From Pseudopedobacter sp037968815 (GTDB lineage Bacteria; Bacteroidota; Bacteroidia; Sphingobacteriales; Sphingobacteriaceae), in assembly GCA_037968815.1 (NCBI GenBank), contig JBBKWF010000011.1, positions 186,001 to 250,000 on the forward strand: a DNA stretch of 64,000 nucleotides, in the 5' to 3' direction. This document shows positions 34,919 to 44,875 of this stretch, piece after piece (position 1 is the stretch's first letter; each line of letters opens with the position of its first letter). Position numbers and translations under genes: made by a program. Under the pieces are notes generated by a model. That model was not told the DNA's origin. It did not search any database and saw only the letters and a list, made by a program, of their open reading frames with translations.

Positions 34919-36303
34919 TGAATAGTAGATTTGATAATTTTTTTAGAATATTTTTTGCCTTTACAGACCTAGGCTTTCTTTGTTTGTTGCATTTGTTATT
35001 GTTAACCAATTTTAACTTTAGTACAAATTCAGCAAATATTAGTCATGTGCAGTTCTTTATTGTAAGTAATGCTTTTTGGTTAATCAGCGCTTATTTAACC
35101 GAAGTTTACATCAATGATAAAATTTTAAATTTTGTAAAATTTGCCCGAAGAACAAGTAGAGCATTTCTAATTTATGTGATTTTCCTTTTTATTTACCTGT
35201 GCTTCACTCGCTTTGATTTTAACAGAAATTACCTAATTATAAGTTTTGCCTCCTTTGCTGGCTACCTTGTTTTAAGTAGAATTTTATTCTTAGAAATATC
35301 TAAATATATTGGTCGCAAAAAATCGCTACTAAATAAAGTAGTGATTATCGGGAACAATACTTTTGCAAAAGAATTAGCTTCTAAACTAAAAAACGCAAAT
35401 AAGACTCTGAACATTTTGGGGAGCTTCGCAGAAAAAATAAGACCAGAAAATGATGATGAGTTTGCATATTTAGGAAAGTTAGACGATTGCATGAAATATG
35501 CTTTAAAAAATCAAGTCACCGAGATTTATTGTACGCTTTCTCCAGAGGTTTACCCAAGTATATATGATATTTCTCAAGCTGCGGAAAATCTTTGCATGCG
35601 GTTTAGGTTTGTACCAAACCTTCGCTATTTTGTTGATAACGAAGTACATTTTGATTATGTAAACAACGTACCTGTTCTATCGCTTCGTTCCGAGCCATTG
35701 GAAGATTTTGGTGTACAGATCAAAAAACGACTTTTTGACGTGGTTTTCAGCAGTTTGGTCGCTATCTTCTTATTGAGTTGGTTAATTCCAATTATCGCAA
35801 TTTTAATTAAACTCGATTCAAAGGGGCCAGTTTTTTTCCTTCAGGAACGCTCAGGAAAAAACAATATTCCTTTTAAATGTATAAAGTTTAGAAGCTTAAA
35901 AATGAACGACGAAGCTAACAGTAAACAAGTTACTCGTGGTGATAACAGGATTACTAAGCTAGGCAGGTTTTTAAGAAAGTCGAGTATTGATGAGTTACCA
36001 CAGTTTTTTAATGTATTAAAAGGTGATATGTCTGTTGTTGGTCCAAGACCGCATATGTTAAAACATACTGATGAATATTCAGCAATCATCATGAAATATA
36101 TGATTCGCCATTATCAGAAACCAGGCGTTACAGGTCATGCTCAAGTAAACGGTTTTAGAGGTGAAATTAAAGAAGAACAACAACTGATTAATAGAATTGA
36201 ATACGATGTGTGGTACATTGAAAACTGGAGCATCTGGCTTGATTTAAAAATCATTATCCAAACAGTAGTTGTAACCATTAAGGGGCAAGACAACGCTTTT
36301 TAA
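34915..36303 (+). CDS. Polyprenyl-phosphate priming glycosyl-1-phosphate transferase (copy 1)
   Basis: The 462-aa protein starts exopolysaccharide assembly by moving a sugar phosphate from a UDP-sugar to undecaprenyl phosphate. Residues 1-120 hold four membrane helices, residues about 130-250 form a CoA-binding-like Rossmann domain (VVIIGNNTFAKELASKL), and residues about 265-462 are the bacterial sugar transferase domain: KKRLFDVVFSSLVAIF, LLSWLIPIIAILIKLDSKGP, KFRSLKMN, RKSSIDELPQFFNVLKGDMS and VGPRPH (split), ending in PGVTGHAQVNGFRG. ATG at 34918 is an equal alternative and matches the start of copy 2 (52678). The last 200 residues are almost identical in the two copies. Confidence 0.92.
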   Translation: MMNSRFDNFFRIFFAFTDLGFLCLLHLLLLTNFNFSTNSANISHVQFFIVSNAFWLISAYLTEVYINDKILNFVKFARRTSRAFLIYVIFLFIYLCFTRFDFNRNYLIISFASFAGYLVLSRILFLEISKYIGRKKSLLNKVVIIGNNTFAKELASKLKNANKTLNILGSFAEKIRPENDDEFAYLGKLDDCMKYALKNQVTEIYCTLSPEVYPSIYDISQAAENLCMRFRFVPNLRYFVDNEVHFDYVNNVPVLSLRSEPLEDFGVQIKKRLFDVVFSSLVAIFLLSWLIPIIAILIKLDSKGPVFFLQERSGKNNIPFKCIKFRSLKMNDEANSKQVTRGDNRITKLGRFLRKSSIDELPQFFNVLKGDMSVVGPRPHMLKHTDEYSAIIMKYMIRHYQKPGVTGHAQVNGFRGEIKEEQQLINRIEYDVWYIENWSIWLDLKIIIQTVVVTIKGQDNAF

Positions 36304-36560
36304 TTTTAAAACAACTATAGACTGTATTTAGCAACAAATAACAATCAATTTACGGAATAATATTGCAACTCTAAAAAGCTGTATTGCAACTTTGTAAGTA
36401 TAAAAAGCAGACCTAAGCAAAATATTTCAACAGATTAAAGAAAACCTATCCTTTGATAGATATTAAAATCTAGAGTCCTGTTTTATTATGTCAACAGTTA
36501 TATTTTCGCCTATTTGTTAGAATTGATTATCTTAGTGGCAATGATAAATTGATTTATTAT

Positions 36561-37340
36561 ATGAGTAAAATTAATGCGTTTCTTTTCCTGGTTTTAGTAA
36601 TATTCACCAGTTCTTGTGGTTCTTACAAGAACATCCCTTACTATCAGGATCTTGACCAAAATAAAGCTACTCAAGAACAAGCAACTAACTACTCACCGCT
36701 TACCATACAACCTGCAGATATTTTAGGGATTAATGTAAACAGCAGAAACCCAGAATCATCAGCCATATTTAACTATAACCTAAATCGTATAAACGGAAAT
36801 AACTTTGACAACTCATCTGACAACCCTGTAACAGGGTATTTAGTTGATGAAAAAGGAGAAATTGAACTGCCTTTGCTTGGGGTTATCAAAGTTGCTGACC
36901 TTAGCACTTCTCAGTTAAGAGAAAAATTGGGCAAGCTATTACTTACCTATTATAAAGAACCAACCGTAAGTGTCCGAATAATTAATTTTAAAGTAGCCGT
37001 TTATGGCGATGTGCAAAAGCCAGATCTTTACACACTCCAGAACGAGAGAACCACGATTACTCAAATGCTTAGTTTAGCTGGTGACCTTACCATTACTGCT
37101 AAACGAAAAAATGTGATTCTTGTACGAGAAATAGCTGGTGTAAGAAATTATATACCCATAGACTTAACTTCAAAAAAGATATTTGAATCTCCCTATTACT
37201 ATTTGAAGAACAATGATGAAATTTATGTAACTCCAGACCGTACAAAATACGCCCCTGTTGATCGCGGATACCGTAATGCAACACTTATATTATCAGGGCT
37301 TTCAATTATCGCTATAACCTTTTCAACTTTATACCGGTAA
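36561..37340 (+). CDS. wza: Wza-type outer-membrane polysaccharide export lipoprotein (copy 2)
   Basis: A 259-aa paralogue of wza1. From the ATG at 36561 the protein begins MSKINAFLFLVLVIFTSSC, a lipoprotein signal; a TTG four codons earlier is less likely. Poly_export (PLTIQPADILGINVNSRNPE, GYLVDEKGEIELPLLGVIKV) and SLBB (VAVYGDVQKPDLYTLQNERTT, split) domains and the C-terminal helix (ATLILSGLSIIAITFSTLYR) line up with copy 1. It begins the second export set, 8 bp before wzc2. Like copy 1, it is the short form without the alpha-helical barrel region of enteric Wza. Confidence 0.9.
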   Translation: MSKINAFLFLVLVIFTSSCGSYKNIPYYQDLDQNKATQEQATNYSPLTIQPADILGINVNSRNPESSAIFNYNLNRINGNNFDNSSDNPVTGYLVDEKGEIELPLLGVIKVADLSTSQLREKLGKLLLTYYKEPTVSVRIINFKVAVYGDVQKPDLYTLQNERTTITQMLSLAGDLTITAKRKNVILVREIAGVRNYIPIDLTSKKIFESPYYYLKNNDEIYVTPDRTKYAPVDRGYRNATLILSGLSIIAITFSTLYR

Positions 37341-37348
37341 TCTCTGAT

Positions 37349-39712
37349 ATGTCATCACAACAACCTCATATCACCACTCTTATAATCCCACAGGAACGTA
37401 AGAAACCTTTAAATATAAAAGGGTTAATACTTAGCTATCTTTATCATTGGCCTCTTTTTGCTATAGCTTTATTAATTACGGTAACATTGGCTGTTGTTTA
37501 CATGCAAACTTCAAACCCTGTTTATGAGATTAGTGCTACACTTATTATTAAAGACAATAAAAAGGCGCCAGAACAACAGTCCGCACTTAGCGAAATTGAT
37601 TTGCTGAATTCTTCTAAATTGATTGAAAATGAAATAGAAGTTTTAAAATCCAACCTGTTGATCAGTCAGGTGGTAAAAGAGCTAGAATTAGGGATTTCTT
37701 ATCATAAAAAAGGGGAGTTAAAAATGACTGACTTATATAAGTCAGGACCAGTAAAATTGACTGTTTTAAAATCCTCAGCAACAGACCAAAACCCAAATAC
37801 TAAGCCAAGCAAAAAAGAAATCAGCATTGTTATAAAAGATAATAACACCTTCTTCGTAAAAAGTGATGATGATCAATTGAAAGAGTATGCTTATAATAAA
37901 CCTATAGATGAAAGTTGGGGTACATGGAAGCTTGAACCTACAGAAACGCTATCTTCTTATACAGATGCAACGATACAAATAGCTGTTTTAGATCCTGAAG
38001 AATTAACGCTCTATTTCCAAAGAATAATTGATGTTTCTATTCCAAACAAATTAGCGACTGCGATTACTTTAACACTGGAAGATCAAGTTGCACAACGAGG
38101 AAAAGACATTTTAAACCAACTTATTATAGGTTATAACCGCTATGGCGTTACTGAAAATGAAAAGAAAGCCAAGTCTACCCTTGATTTTCTAGACAAACGT
38201 ATCGATTCATTAAATGCAGAACTTACAATAGCTGAAGCAGGGATTGAAGGATATAAGAGTAGTCGAGGGCTTACCGATCTCTACTCCGAATCGAAAATAA
38301 ATTTAGAGAATATTCAAAGTAATGATAGAATTTTAACTGACGTAAATGTAAAGTTGGGTATTATTACTGGCATTGAGAACTATGTAAACTCTTCAAAAAC
38401 CGGCCAGATTCCGGCAACAATGGGCATAGAAGATCCAGCCTTGAGCAGTTTGATAGAGAATTTATCGAGGCTACAACTGCAAAGATCAAGTTTATTAGCT
38501 ATATCTCCTGAAACCAACCCTGACTTTGACCCCATCAACAGGCAAATTGCAACAACTAGAGCCGCCATTAAAGAAAACGTAGCTACAATCAAGTCCTCCT
38601 TACTAGATACACGCTCCAAATTATTAGATTTTAATAAAGGTTTAGAGTCTTCAATTAAAACCATTCCTACACAGGAGCGAGAGTTAGCAAGTATTACCAG
38701 ACAACAAGCGGTAAAAGCAGGACTATATACTTATCTACTACAAAAAAGAGAAGAAATTGCCACTAATTATGCTGGCATTTCAACTACATCTCAAGTAATT
38801 GACCAAGCTTATGCCGGCGAACCGAAAAGTAAAAAGGCAATTGCTTTAGCCCTCGCACTTTTTTTGGGCCTAGGTCTGCCTTTCGGCCTTATTTTTTTAA
38901 GAAATAATTTAAACGATAGCATCATTGATGTACATGAAATTAAAGATGTTATTGATACGCCAATTATAGGTGAGTTATCACTTGAAAAATCACAAGATCT
39001 TGTATTAGAAAAAACTACTGGAACCAGTGTAGTTAGTGATCAGTTGAGGACTTTACGCACCAATCTTTATAACCTTTACGGAAATAAAAAACGTGGAAGA
39101 GTTACACTAATAACTTCTAGTGTCCCTGACGAAGGCAAAAGCTTTATCAGTAACAACTTGGGGCTTACCCTATCTCAGATCGCCAGAAAAACGGTAGTCG
39201 TTAAAATGGCCTTACGCCATTCTCAGATACCGGATGTTTTTAACAATAACGTTCCAGGTATTACTGAGTTTTTAAACAACGAAGCTACCTTGCAAGAGAT
39301 TATAAATCCATCTGATTTAAACCCAAACCTGCATATTATCAGTAGCGGAGCAGAAGTAAGCAATCCATCAGAGTTACTGGAAGGTGAGAGATTAAAAGAT
39401 TTGATTACTACTCTTCAAAACGCTTATGATGACATCATTATAGATAGCCCGTCTGTTCATTTAGTTCCAGATGCACTTATTCTCTCCCGTTTAACCGATT
39501 TAACCTTGTATGTTATTAGACAAGGACATACCCAAAAAACAGAATTAGAATTCCTTAAAGAGTTAGTTGATAAAAAGCAACTGTTTAACGTCCAGATTAT
39601 ATTTAATGGTATTCAGAAAGCCAAATATGGTTATGGCTATGATTATAAAAATAGCTATTATGCTAAATCGGCTAAGAAAACTATTTTTAGTGATTTCTGG
39701 AAAAGGTTTTAA
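37349..39712 (+). CDS. wzc: Wzc-like co-polymerase/BY-kinase (copy 2), Walker A' altered
   Basis: The 787-aa paralogue has the same plan: membrane helix near 30-55, long coiled periplasmic domain, second helix near 500-520 and a cytoplasmic kinase domain. Walker A is present (SSVPDEGKS, about 590). Walker A', which should read like LIDxDLR, reads VVVKMALRHS (about 617), so both acidic residues are gone. Walker B is intact (DDIIIDSPS, about 697), the reverse of copy 1. The C-terminal tail is rich in Tyr (KYGYGYDYKNSYY). It may work as a structural chain-length regulator. The gene follows wza2 and opens the second polymer set. Confidence 0.88.
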   Translation: MSSQQPHITTLIIPQERKKPLNIKGLILSYLYHWPLFAIALLITVTLAVVYMQTSNPVYEISATLIIKDNKKAPEQQSALSEIDLLNSSKLIENEIEVLKSNLLISQVVKELELGISYHKKGELKMTDLYKSGPVKLTVLKSSATDQNPNTKPSKKEISIVIKDNNTFFVKSDDDQLKEYAYNKPIDESWGTWKLEPTETLSSYTDATIQIAVLDPEELTLYFQRIIDVSIPNKLATAITLTLEDQVAQRGKDILNQLIIGYNRYGVTENEKKAKSTLDFLDKRIDSLNAELTIAEAGIEGYKSSRGLTDLYSESKINLENIQSNDRILTDVNVKLGIITGIENYVNSSKTGQIPATMGIEDPALSSLIENLSRLQLQRSSLLAISPETNPDFDPINRQIATTRAAIKENVATIKSSLLDTRSKLLDFNKGLESSIKTIPTQERELASITRQQAVKAGLYTYLLQKREEIATNYAGISTTSQVIDQAYAGEPKSKKAIALALALFLGLGLPFGLIFLRNNLNDSIIDVHEIKDVIDTPIIGELSLEKSQDLVLEKTTGTSVVSDQLRTLRTNLYNLYGNKKRGRVTLITSSVPDEGKSFISNNLGLTLSQIARKTVVVKMALRHSQIPDVFNNNVPGITEFLNNEATLQEIINPSDLNPNLHIISSGAEVSNPSELLEGERLKDLITTLQNAYDDIIIDSPSVHLVPDALILSRLTDLTLYVIRQGHTQKTELEFLKELVDKKQLFNVQIIFNGIQKAKYGYGYDYKNSYYAKSAKKTIFSDFWKRF

Positions 39713-39991
39713 ACATAAAATCACCTCAGGAAATTAATGAAGATTTAGAGTTTTAGGGAGGATAAATTCAGAAAGCTGTATATTAAATTATTAAAGTACA
39801 GGAGCTGATATAGAAACTCCTTTTTAAATCGGGTTTCTATTAAAATTACAGATTTAAATATCAATCTGGAATAATGTGTTTTTCATAATTAAAGGATAAA
39901 ACTCATGCTGATTAGTTCTAAAATCACAATTTAAGGCAATTAAAATTCTATAACCTAAATAACATTCTTAGGTTAATAAATTAAAATAGCA

Positions 39992-40882
39992 ATGAAAAAT
40001 AACACGCTAAATATATTTTTTGTTCTTGACAAGAACTACATAGTACCATTTACGGTTACTTTAACCTCTGTTTTAGAAAACAACAAAGACTTAGCAATCC
40101 AGGTATTTGTATTACATGAATTAGAGCAAAATGATTCTTTAGATACGGCTTGCAAATTTTTCCAAGACAAATACGATCAAAAAGTTAATCTAATATATTT
40201 TGAGGATAAATATTTCAACGACCTCTACCTCTCAGAGCATATCACAAAAGCCGGCTATTTTAAACTGTTATTGGGAAAAATGATTCCTGAAACAGTTACC
40301 AGTGGATTATATTTAGACTGTGACCTTGTGATTACAGGCTCTTTAAAAGGGTTTTGTGACCATAATTTTCTTGATGATGATACACAGACAGAGACTTCCC
40401 TATTAGCGGTAACGGATGTAAGAGCCGGCAGAGAAATTACCAGACTAAGTAAGATGGGCGAAAATATAACTAGCTATTTTAACACCGGCGTTTTTTATGC
40501 AAACCTAAAAAAATGGCGAGCAGAAAATATGGCGGAGAAAATGATCGCAATTGCCCGAAAATATAATGAGCAGTTGGTTTATTTGGATCAGGACATTATG
40601 AATATTTTCTTTAAGACTGACCAAGGAGAGCTAGAAGATATCTATAATAAGGACGCCGCAATAAAACATGCAGAACTCCCAATTATATTGCATTATTTGG
40701 GAAACTCAAAACCATGGCATTATGTGGATAATAGTCCGAATAAACATTTTTATAGGAAGTATTTAAAAATGACGCCTTTTAAAAACATAAAACCCGAAGG
40801 GATTTCCTTAGAAAATTTCGCAAGGAAATATGTCCGCTTATTCAGGCAAAAAAGGAGTGCAGGGCCAGATTATAGCATTTAA
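39992..40882 (+). CDS. Glycosyltransferase family 8
   Basis: This 296-aa GT-A enzyme uses the retaining GT8 fold of LPS galactosyl- or glucosyltransferases. The N-terminus NIFFVLDKNYIVPFTVTLTSV is the usual nucleotide-binding strand. The metal-binding DxD is LYLDCDLVI, and AEMITAYFNTG-like ITSYFNTGVFYANLKKW follows. The late ILHYLGNSKPWHY closes the active site. The about 280-bp spacer from wzc2 suggests its own promoter, though none was recognised. It should add a hexose to the second polymer's repeat unit; donor unknown. Confidence 0.88.
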   Translation: MKNNTLNIFFVLDKNYIVPFTVTLTSVLENNKDLAIQVFVLHELEQNDSLDTACKFFQDKYDQKVNLIYFEDKYFNDLYLSEHITKAGYFKLLLGKMIPETVTSGLYLDCDLVITGSLKGFCDHNFLDDDTQTETSLLAVTDVRAGREITRLSKMGENITSYFNTGVFYANLKKWRAENMAEKMIAIARKYNEQLVYLDQDIMNIFFKTDQGELEDIYNKDAAIKHAELPIILHYLGNSKPWHYVDNSPNKHFYRKYLKMTPFKNIKPEGISLENFARKYVRLFRQKRSAGPDYSI

Positions 40883-40924
40883 CAACGATTTGAAATATTT
40901 TAAAATTATGATTTTTTCTTCTAA

Positions 40925-42142
40925 ATGATGAGCAGATTTTCTTTCTGGATCAAGGGAATGATCATCATGATTATCATCATTTTCCTCCAATTTTTCTCCT
41001 ATACGGGGATAAGTGAGGATTCTAAGGCCTTGGCTGGAGCAATCTTTCTCTGTGGTTTGGTCATGTTATTATTATCATTGAATGCAATTTTATTTAAGAG
41101 AACCTTGGTACTTAATAGCTTAGACCACATGGTTGTCTTATTTATACTCTCCATCTTTTTTAGTTTCTTTACCGCATACATCTACTGGGGACAACCCATC
41201 GCCACATCATTCTTATCATACCGGCTATTCTACATTTACTTTTTATACTTTGTACTGGTCTATTTTGAGCTGACTCAAAAAGACGTGGAGAATATCGTTT
41301 TAGTAATTTTCTTTACAACGTTAATTATTTTTGCAATTAACTTCATCACCTATCCTGACCCTATTTTCACAATGCGTACTGAAGAAAGGAGAAACGGTAT
41401 CACCATATTCTTTGACGGACAGGGATTTACTTTTTTAGGCGCTTTTTATTTCCTGCAAAAATATTTCAAACGCTTTAACCTCCTTCATTTGATGTGGTTT
41501 ATAATTGGCGCAATATTCCTGTTTTTCCTGACCCAGTCAAGAATGATGTTGGCAGGAGTATGCTTCGGTTTTGTCCTCATTCTGCTTTTAAGCCAACTTA
41601 AATACCGCTTTACCTACGCCGCTCTGGGGTTAATTGCCGGGGTTTTATTTTACTTTGCCTCTGGAGTTTTTAAAGGAATTAAGGAGCAAAATAAAGAGCA
41701 AGCCCAATTTGCCTCAGAAGATATAAGAGTACAGGCCTATAATTTCTTTTTAAACGACCTTCAGGGAGGTTGGCCAACAATGGTTTTCGGAAATGGTTAT
41801 CCGGCAAAAGGGAGCAAACTAGAAGCAATTACTTATTACGGTCAGGATAAAGGTTTCTTCACTTCTGATGTTGGTTTAACAGGTATTTATAGTTTATTCG
41901 GGCTCTTCGGGGAAATCTTATGGATCTTATTTTTTTTTATGGCCTTTAGTATGAAAAATGCTGGAGAGTTTACTTATGTTAAAGCATATTTTTTAATGAT
42001 TTTTGTGACCGCTTTTACAGGATACGCCATCTTTGACCCGGGATATATGCCTTCAACAATTATTGCGCTCTATTTAGTAAGATGTAATTATGAAGAAACC
42101 AAAGTTATTGAACGAGTGAGTAAATTTTTACAAAAACAATGA
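40925..42142 (+). CDS. wzy: Wzy-type polysaccharide polymerase (copy 2)
   Basis: The 405-aa protein has about 10-11 membrane helices and a periplasmic loop around residues 255-320 (FKGIKEQNKEQAQFASEDIRV, split). FFLTQSRMMLAGVCFGFVLI resembles the conserved TQSR/TGSR of O-antigen polymerases. The next feature is GNGYPAKGSKLEAITYYG. It shares little sequence with copy 1, as expected for polymerases with different linkages. The start is one of two adjacent ATG codons (40925 or 40928). It sits between the GT8 gene and wzx2. Confidence 0.8.
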   Translation: MMSRFSFWIKGMIIMIIIIFLQFFSYTGISEDSKALAGAIFLCGLVMLLLSLNAILFKRTLVLNSLDHMVVLFILSIFFSFFTAYIYWGQPIATSFLSYRLFYIYFLYFVLVYFELTQKDVENIVLVIFFTTLIIFAINFITYPDPIFTMRTEERRNGITIFFDGQGFTFLGAFYFLQKYFKRFNLLHLMWFIIGAIFLFFLTQSRMMLAGVCFGFVLILLLSQLKYRFTYAALGLIAGVLFYFASGVFKGIKEQNKEQAQFASEDIRVQAYNFFLNDLQGGWPTMVFGNGYPAKGSKLEAITYYGQDKGFFTSDVGLTGIYSLFGLFGEILWILFFFMAFSMKNAGEFTYVKAYFLMIFVTAFTGYAIFDPGYMPSTIIALYLVRCNYEETKVIERVSKFLQKQ

Positions 42143-42236
42143 TGCTATTGGAAGAAATACAATTTAACACCAAGTCGCTGGGTTTTGTTGCCAATGCAAT
42201 AAAAACAATTAAACTCACGCTAACAAACATACGCTC

Positions 42237-43676
42237 ATGATAGCCGCCTTTAGTAGAATTCTAAAAGAGAATACGTTTTTTAAGAACTTTTCTGTACTTA
42301 CTTTATCCAGTGTTTTAACGCAGTTTCTGGGAATGGTGATTGGGATCAAGATTGCCAGAGTTTTAACTCCGTACAATTTTGGTGTATACAATTTGCTTCA
42401 GTTACACGTAACCATATTTTCTGTTGTGGCTACTTTGGGCATAAGCCGTATCATCATCAGAAATATCGCTAGGGATAAAATGAACATCAATGGCTTGCTC
42501 AAAAGCTCTTTGATTCTTCGCTTGATAGGGACAGTATTCGCTGTTTTGATTTTTGGTGTTTACTATTATTTTTTCAAGTCGTACGATGTTTTCTTATTCG
42601 GACTGGTAATTTCCAGCATCATGATGACCGTCAGCTTCGATCACTTTAATAGCCTGGCTTTCGGACTAGAGAAGATGGAGTTTTCTGGCTTTGTAAACCT
42701 TACCAGCACCGTATGCTGGCTTATCGCGATATTCTTCATCCCGGATGAGCATCTGAACTTAAACTTTGTTTTTTTACTATTTGCTTTATTTAATATTATT
42801 AAGGTCCTGCTTTTCCTTTTCGTTATCCGAAAGAAAACAAATTATAAGGCCAGCCTTTCCAGTAAGGATTCTTCACCGGATACCGCAATTACATTAGGTA
42901 AGGAAAGCTTACCTTTCTATTACCTTGATCTGTTTTCTCTATTAAGCATGCAGATCCCTATTCTGTTTCTGGAGTACCGCTCTGGGACAGAACAGATTGG
43001 TTATTTTAATATTGCCAGCAAAGTTTTATTACCCATAAGCATCGTGGTAAACACAGCGCTTTCTGCAGTATTTCCAATTCTTGCCAGACTTTATGAACGT
43101 GATTTCGACCGTTTTATCAATGTTTTTAAAACCATGTGTATCGCTATAAGTTTAATCGGGATTGCAGGAGCATTTGGCGTCACCCTTTTCCGAAAAGAAG
43201 TGGTAGTGCTTTTATATGGAGAAAAGTACATCAGTTCTAGTTTGGTGCTGAGTTATCAAGTTTGGTATATCGCCTTTTTCTCTGTGGTATGTTTATTCGG
43301 TACAATTTTAGGCGCCATCAATCGACAAAAACAGCTTAGTTACTTATCCTTGGTGTGTACATTAATAGGAGTTCCGTTATTATGGTATGGCTCACAGTTT
43401 GGCGCACAGTATCTTTCTGCCGCCTTTATGGTTTCCACCGGCATCAATCTTATCTTGCACTTTTTTGTGGTAGACAGGTACGTTAAAAAGCAGATATCGC
43501 CGATGTTTTATGCTAAGATTTTTGCCTTTTTAGTAATTGGCTACTACATATCCATCCAAATACCGGAAGGTCTCAGATTAAGTCTAAAAATTATTCTTTT
43601 TTCATTAGGCTCTTTGCTCGCAGGGTTCTTACTTTATAAAAAGTATTATGCGAAAGTGAAAGCTTCGTTTCAATAA
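42237..43676 (+). CDS. wzx: Wzx-type polysaccharide flippase (copy 2)
   Basis: A 479-aa, about 14-helix flippase of the polysaccharide biosynthesis (RfbX/MATE-like) family. Features are FFKNFSVLTLSSVLTQFLGMVIGIKIARVL (split) at the N-terminus, GVYNLLQLHVTIFSVVATLGISRIIIR, GTEQIGYFNIASKVLLPI and LFGTILGAINRQKQLSYLSLV. Base use around 42.3-43.6 kb appears more GC-rich than the flanking genes by eye, hinting at acquisition separate from set 1. It flips the second repeat unit. Copy 1 is only distantly similar. Confidence 0.85.
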   Translation: MIAAFSRILKENTFFKNFSVLTLSSVLTQFLGMVIGIKIARVLTPYNFGVYNLLQLHVTIFSVVATLGISRIIIRNIARDKMNINGLLKSSLILRLIGTVFAVLIFGVYYYFFKSYDVFLFGLVISSIMMTVSFDHFNSLAFGLEKMEFSGFVNLTSTVCWLIAIFFIPDEHLNLNFVFLLFALFNIIKVLLFLFVIRKKTNYKASLSSKDSSPDTAITLGKESLPFYYLDLFSLLSMQIPILFLEYRSGTEQIGYFNIASKVLLPISIVVNTALSAVFPILARLYERDFDRFINVFKTMCIAISLIGIAGAFGVTLFRKEVVVLLYGEKYISSSLVLSYQVWYIAFFSVVCLFGTILGAINRQKQLSYLSLVCTLIGVPLLWYGSQFGAQYLSAAFMVSTGINLILHFFVVDRYVKKQISPMFYAKIFAFLVIGYYISIQIPEGLRLSLKIILFSLGSLLAGFLLYKKYYAKVKASFQ

Positions 43677-43730
43677 AAAAATTTAAAAATCATTGTATAC
43701 TCAATCGTCAGTCAATTTTAATAGCAGTCA

Positions 43731-44666
43731 ATGAAAAGCGTAAGTATTATTATACCCACTTATAACAGAGAAAAACTAATCTCTAGAGCAATAGAAAGTG
43801 TTTTGTCACAGGATTTTGAAGGGGAGATTGAAATAGTGGTCACCGATGATGGTTCCACAGATGATACCCTAAAAACTGCCAATTCATACGGTGACAAAGT
43901 AAAAATCCTGTTAAAACCTGCTGACTGCAAAACACAAGGTCCGTCGAGTACTCGTAATAGAGGAATAGCTGCAGCTACTAAGCCTTATATTTTATTCTTA
44001 GATTCTGACGATTATTACTTTCCGGGACATATCAAAAAAATGGTTGCCGCAATAGAAGATAATCCAGAATTTGGATATGTATTCTGTAGGATTTTAGAAA
44101 TTAATGATAGCACCACCCCTCCTACTTTTAGCCTTTGGACTAAAGAGGAAATTACGGAAAGGGAAATTATAAACTTGAATATCGCTTCGCACAACGTAGC
44201 GCAAACCAACGGGTTTATTTTCAAAAAAGAAGTTTTCGATAAAGTTGGAGTATTTCATGAAGACATTTATCATGGAGAAGATATTGACCTTTGGATGAGG
44301 ATTGCCGAATTTTATAAAGGAAATTTCTCTGACCATTACGGTGCTGCACTGCGAAGAAACGGAGCCGACCAACTCACTGCCGACTCTAAAGAAAGCTTAT
44401 TGAAGATACAACAAAAGGTATTTCGGAATGCTTTAAATAGATATTTTAAGCTGAAGCTAAACAACCCTTATCGTTTAGCAAAATTGCTTTATATCAACTT
44501 TTACTACAGTACGATACAGCTACCTATTATTAAGGGGATCTTTTTACGTTCTTACGAAAAGAAACAGAAAGCGAATGCTTTTTCGCAGAAATGGTATCCG
44601 TTGGAATATTATATAATTAATATAGCGCAGGGTCCCCTTCGGGAGACCCTGCTTGGACTGGAGTGA
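43731..44666 (+). CDS. Glycosyltransferase family 2
   Basis: The 311-aa GT-A inverting enzyme opens KSVSIIIPTYNREKLISRAIESVL (split), followed by VVTDDGSTDDTL and the DxD-like YILFLDSDDYYFPGHI. The acceptor-side HGEDIDLWMRIAEFY carries the ED motif. The final dozen residues (AQGPLRETLLGLE) are encoded by a strong DNA hairpin (44627-44652) and are probably not ancestral, suggesting that the 3' end was rewritten when the repeat element next to it arrived. It is the last gene of the second plus-strand set before the repeat-flanked orphan. Confidence 0.88.
   Translation: MKSVSIIIPTYNREKLISRAIESVLSQDFEGEIEIVVTDDGSTDDTLKTANSYGDKVKILLKPADCKTQGPSSTRNRGIAAATKPYILFLDSDDYYFPGHIKKMVAAIEDNPEFGYVFCRILEINDSTTPPTFSLWTKEEITEREIINLNIASHNVAQTNGFIFKKEVFDKVGVFHEDIYHGEDIDLWMRIAEFYKGNFSDHYGAALRRNGADQLTADSKESLLKIQQKVFRNALNRYFKLKLNNPYRLAKLLYINFYYSTIQLPIIKGIFLRSYEKKQKANAFSQKWYPLEYYIINIAQGPLRETLLGLE
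44627..44652. repeat. Hairpin at the 3' end of the GT2 gene
   Basis: GCAGGGTC pairs with GACCCTGC around CCCTTCGGGA, which itself can fold as CCC-TTC-GGG. It ends 14 bp before the GT2 stop codon and about 30 bp before repeat A. No T-run follows, so it is not an ordinary terminator. Confidence 0.6.
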
Positions 44667-44680
44667 GGTGTTTCGTACGT

Positions 44681-44838
44681 AGCTGTTCGACATGTTCCGA
44701 AGGGCCATGTCGAATTGATGATAAATGCGGATTTGCAATCCGCCACTATATTTTAAAGTGCTATTTGTATAAGCGGATTACAAATCCGCTATATTTATAA
44801 GTTCGGGATGCGCTACGCTAACATCTCGAACAGCATAA
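44681..44838 (+). repeat. Structured four-hairpin repeat, copy A
   Basis: The element begins AGCTGTTCGA and ends TCGAACAGCATAA, so its tips form an inverted repeat. Four stems follow in order: TTCGACATG/CATGTCGAA (44686-44714), GCGGATT/AATCCGC (44727-44743), AGCGGATT/AATCCGCT (44772-44790) and TTCGGGATG/CATCTCGAA (44802-44830, one mismatch). Copy B at 46121 is over 90 percent identical and in the same orientation; a shorter copy C lies inverted at 57694. Confidence 0.9.
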
Positions 44839-44875
44839 TTCTTTTTTCATATCTTTAATTTTTAATAGAAGATAA

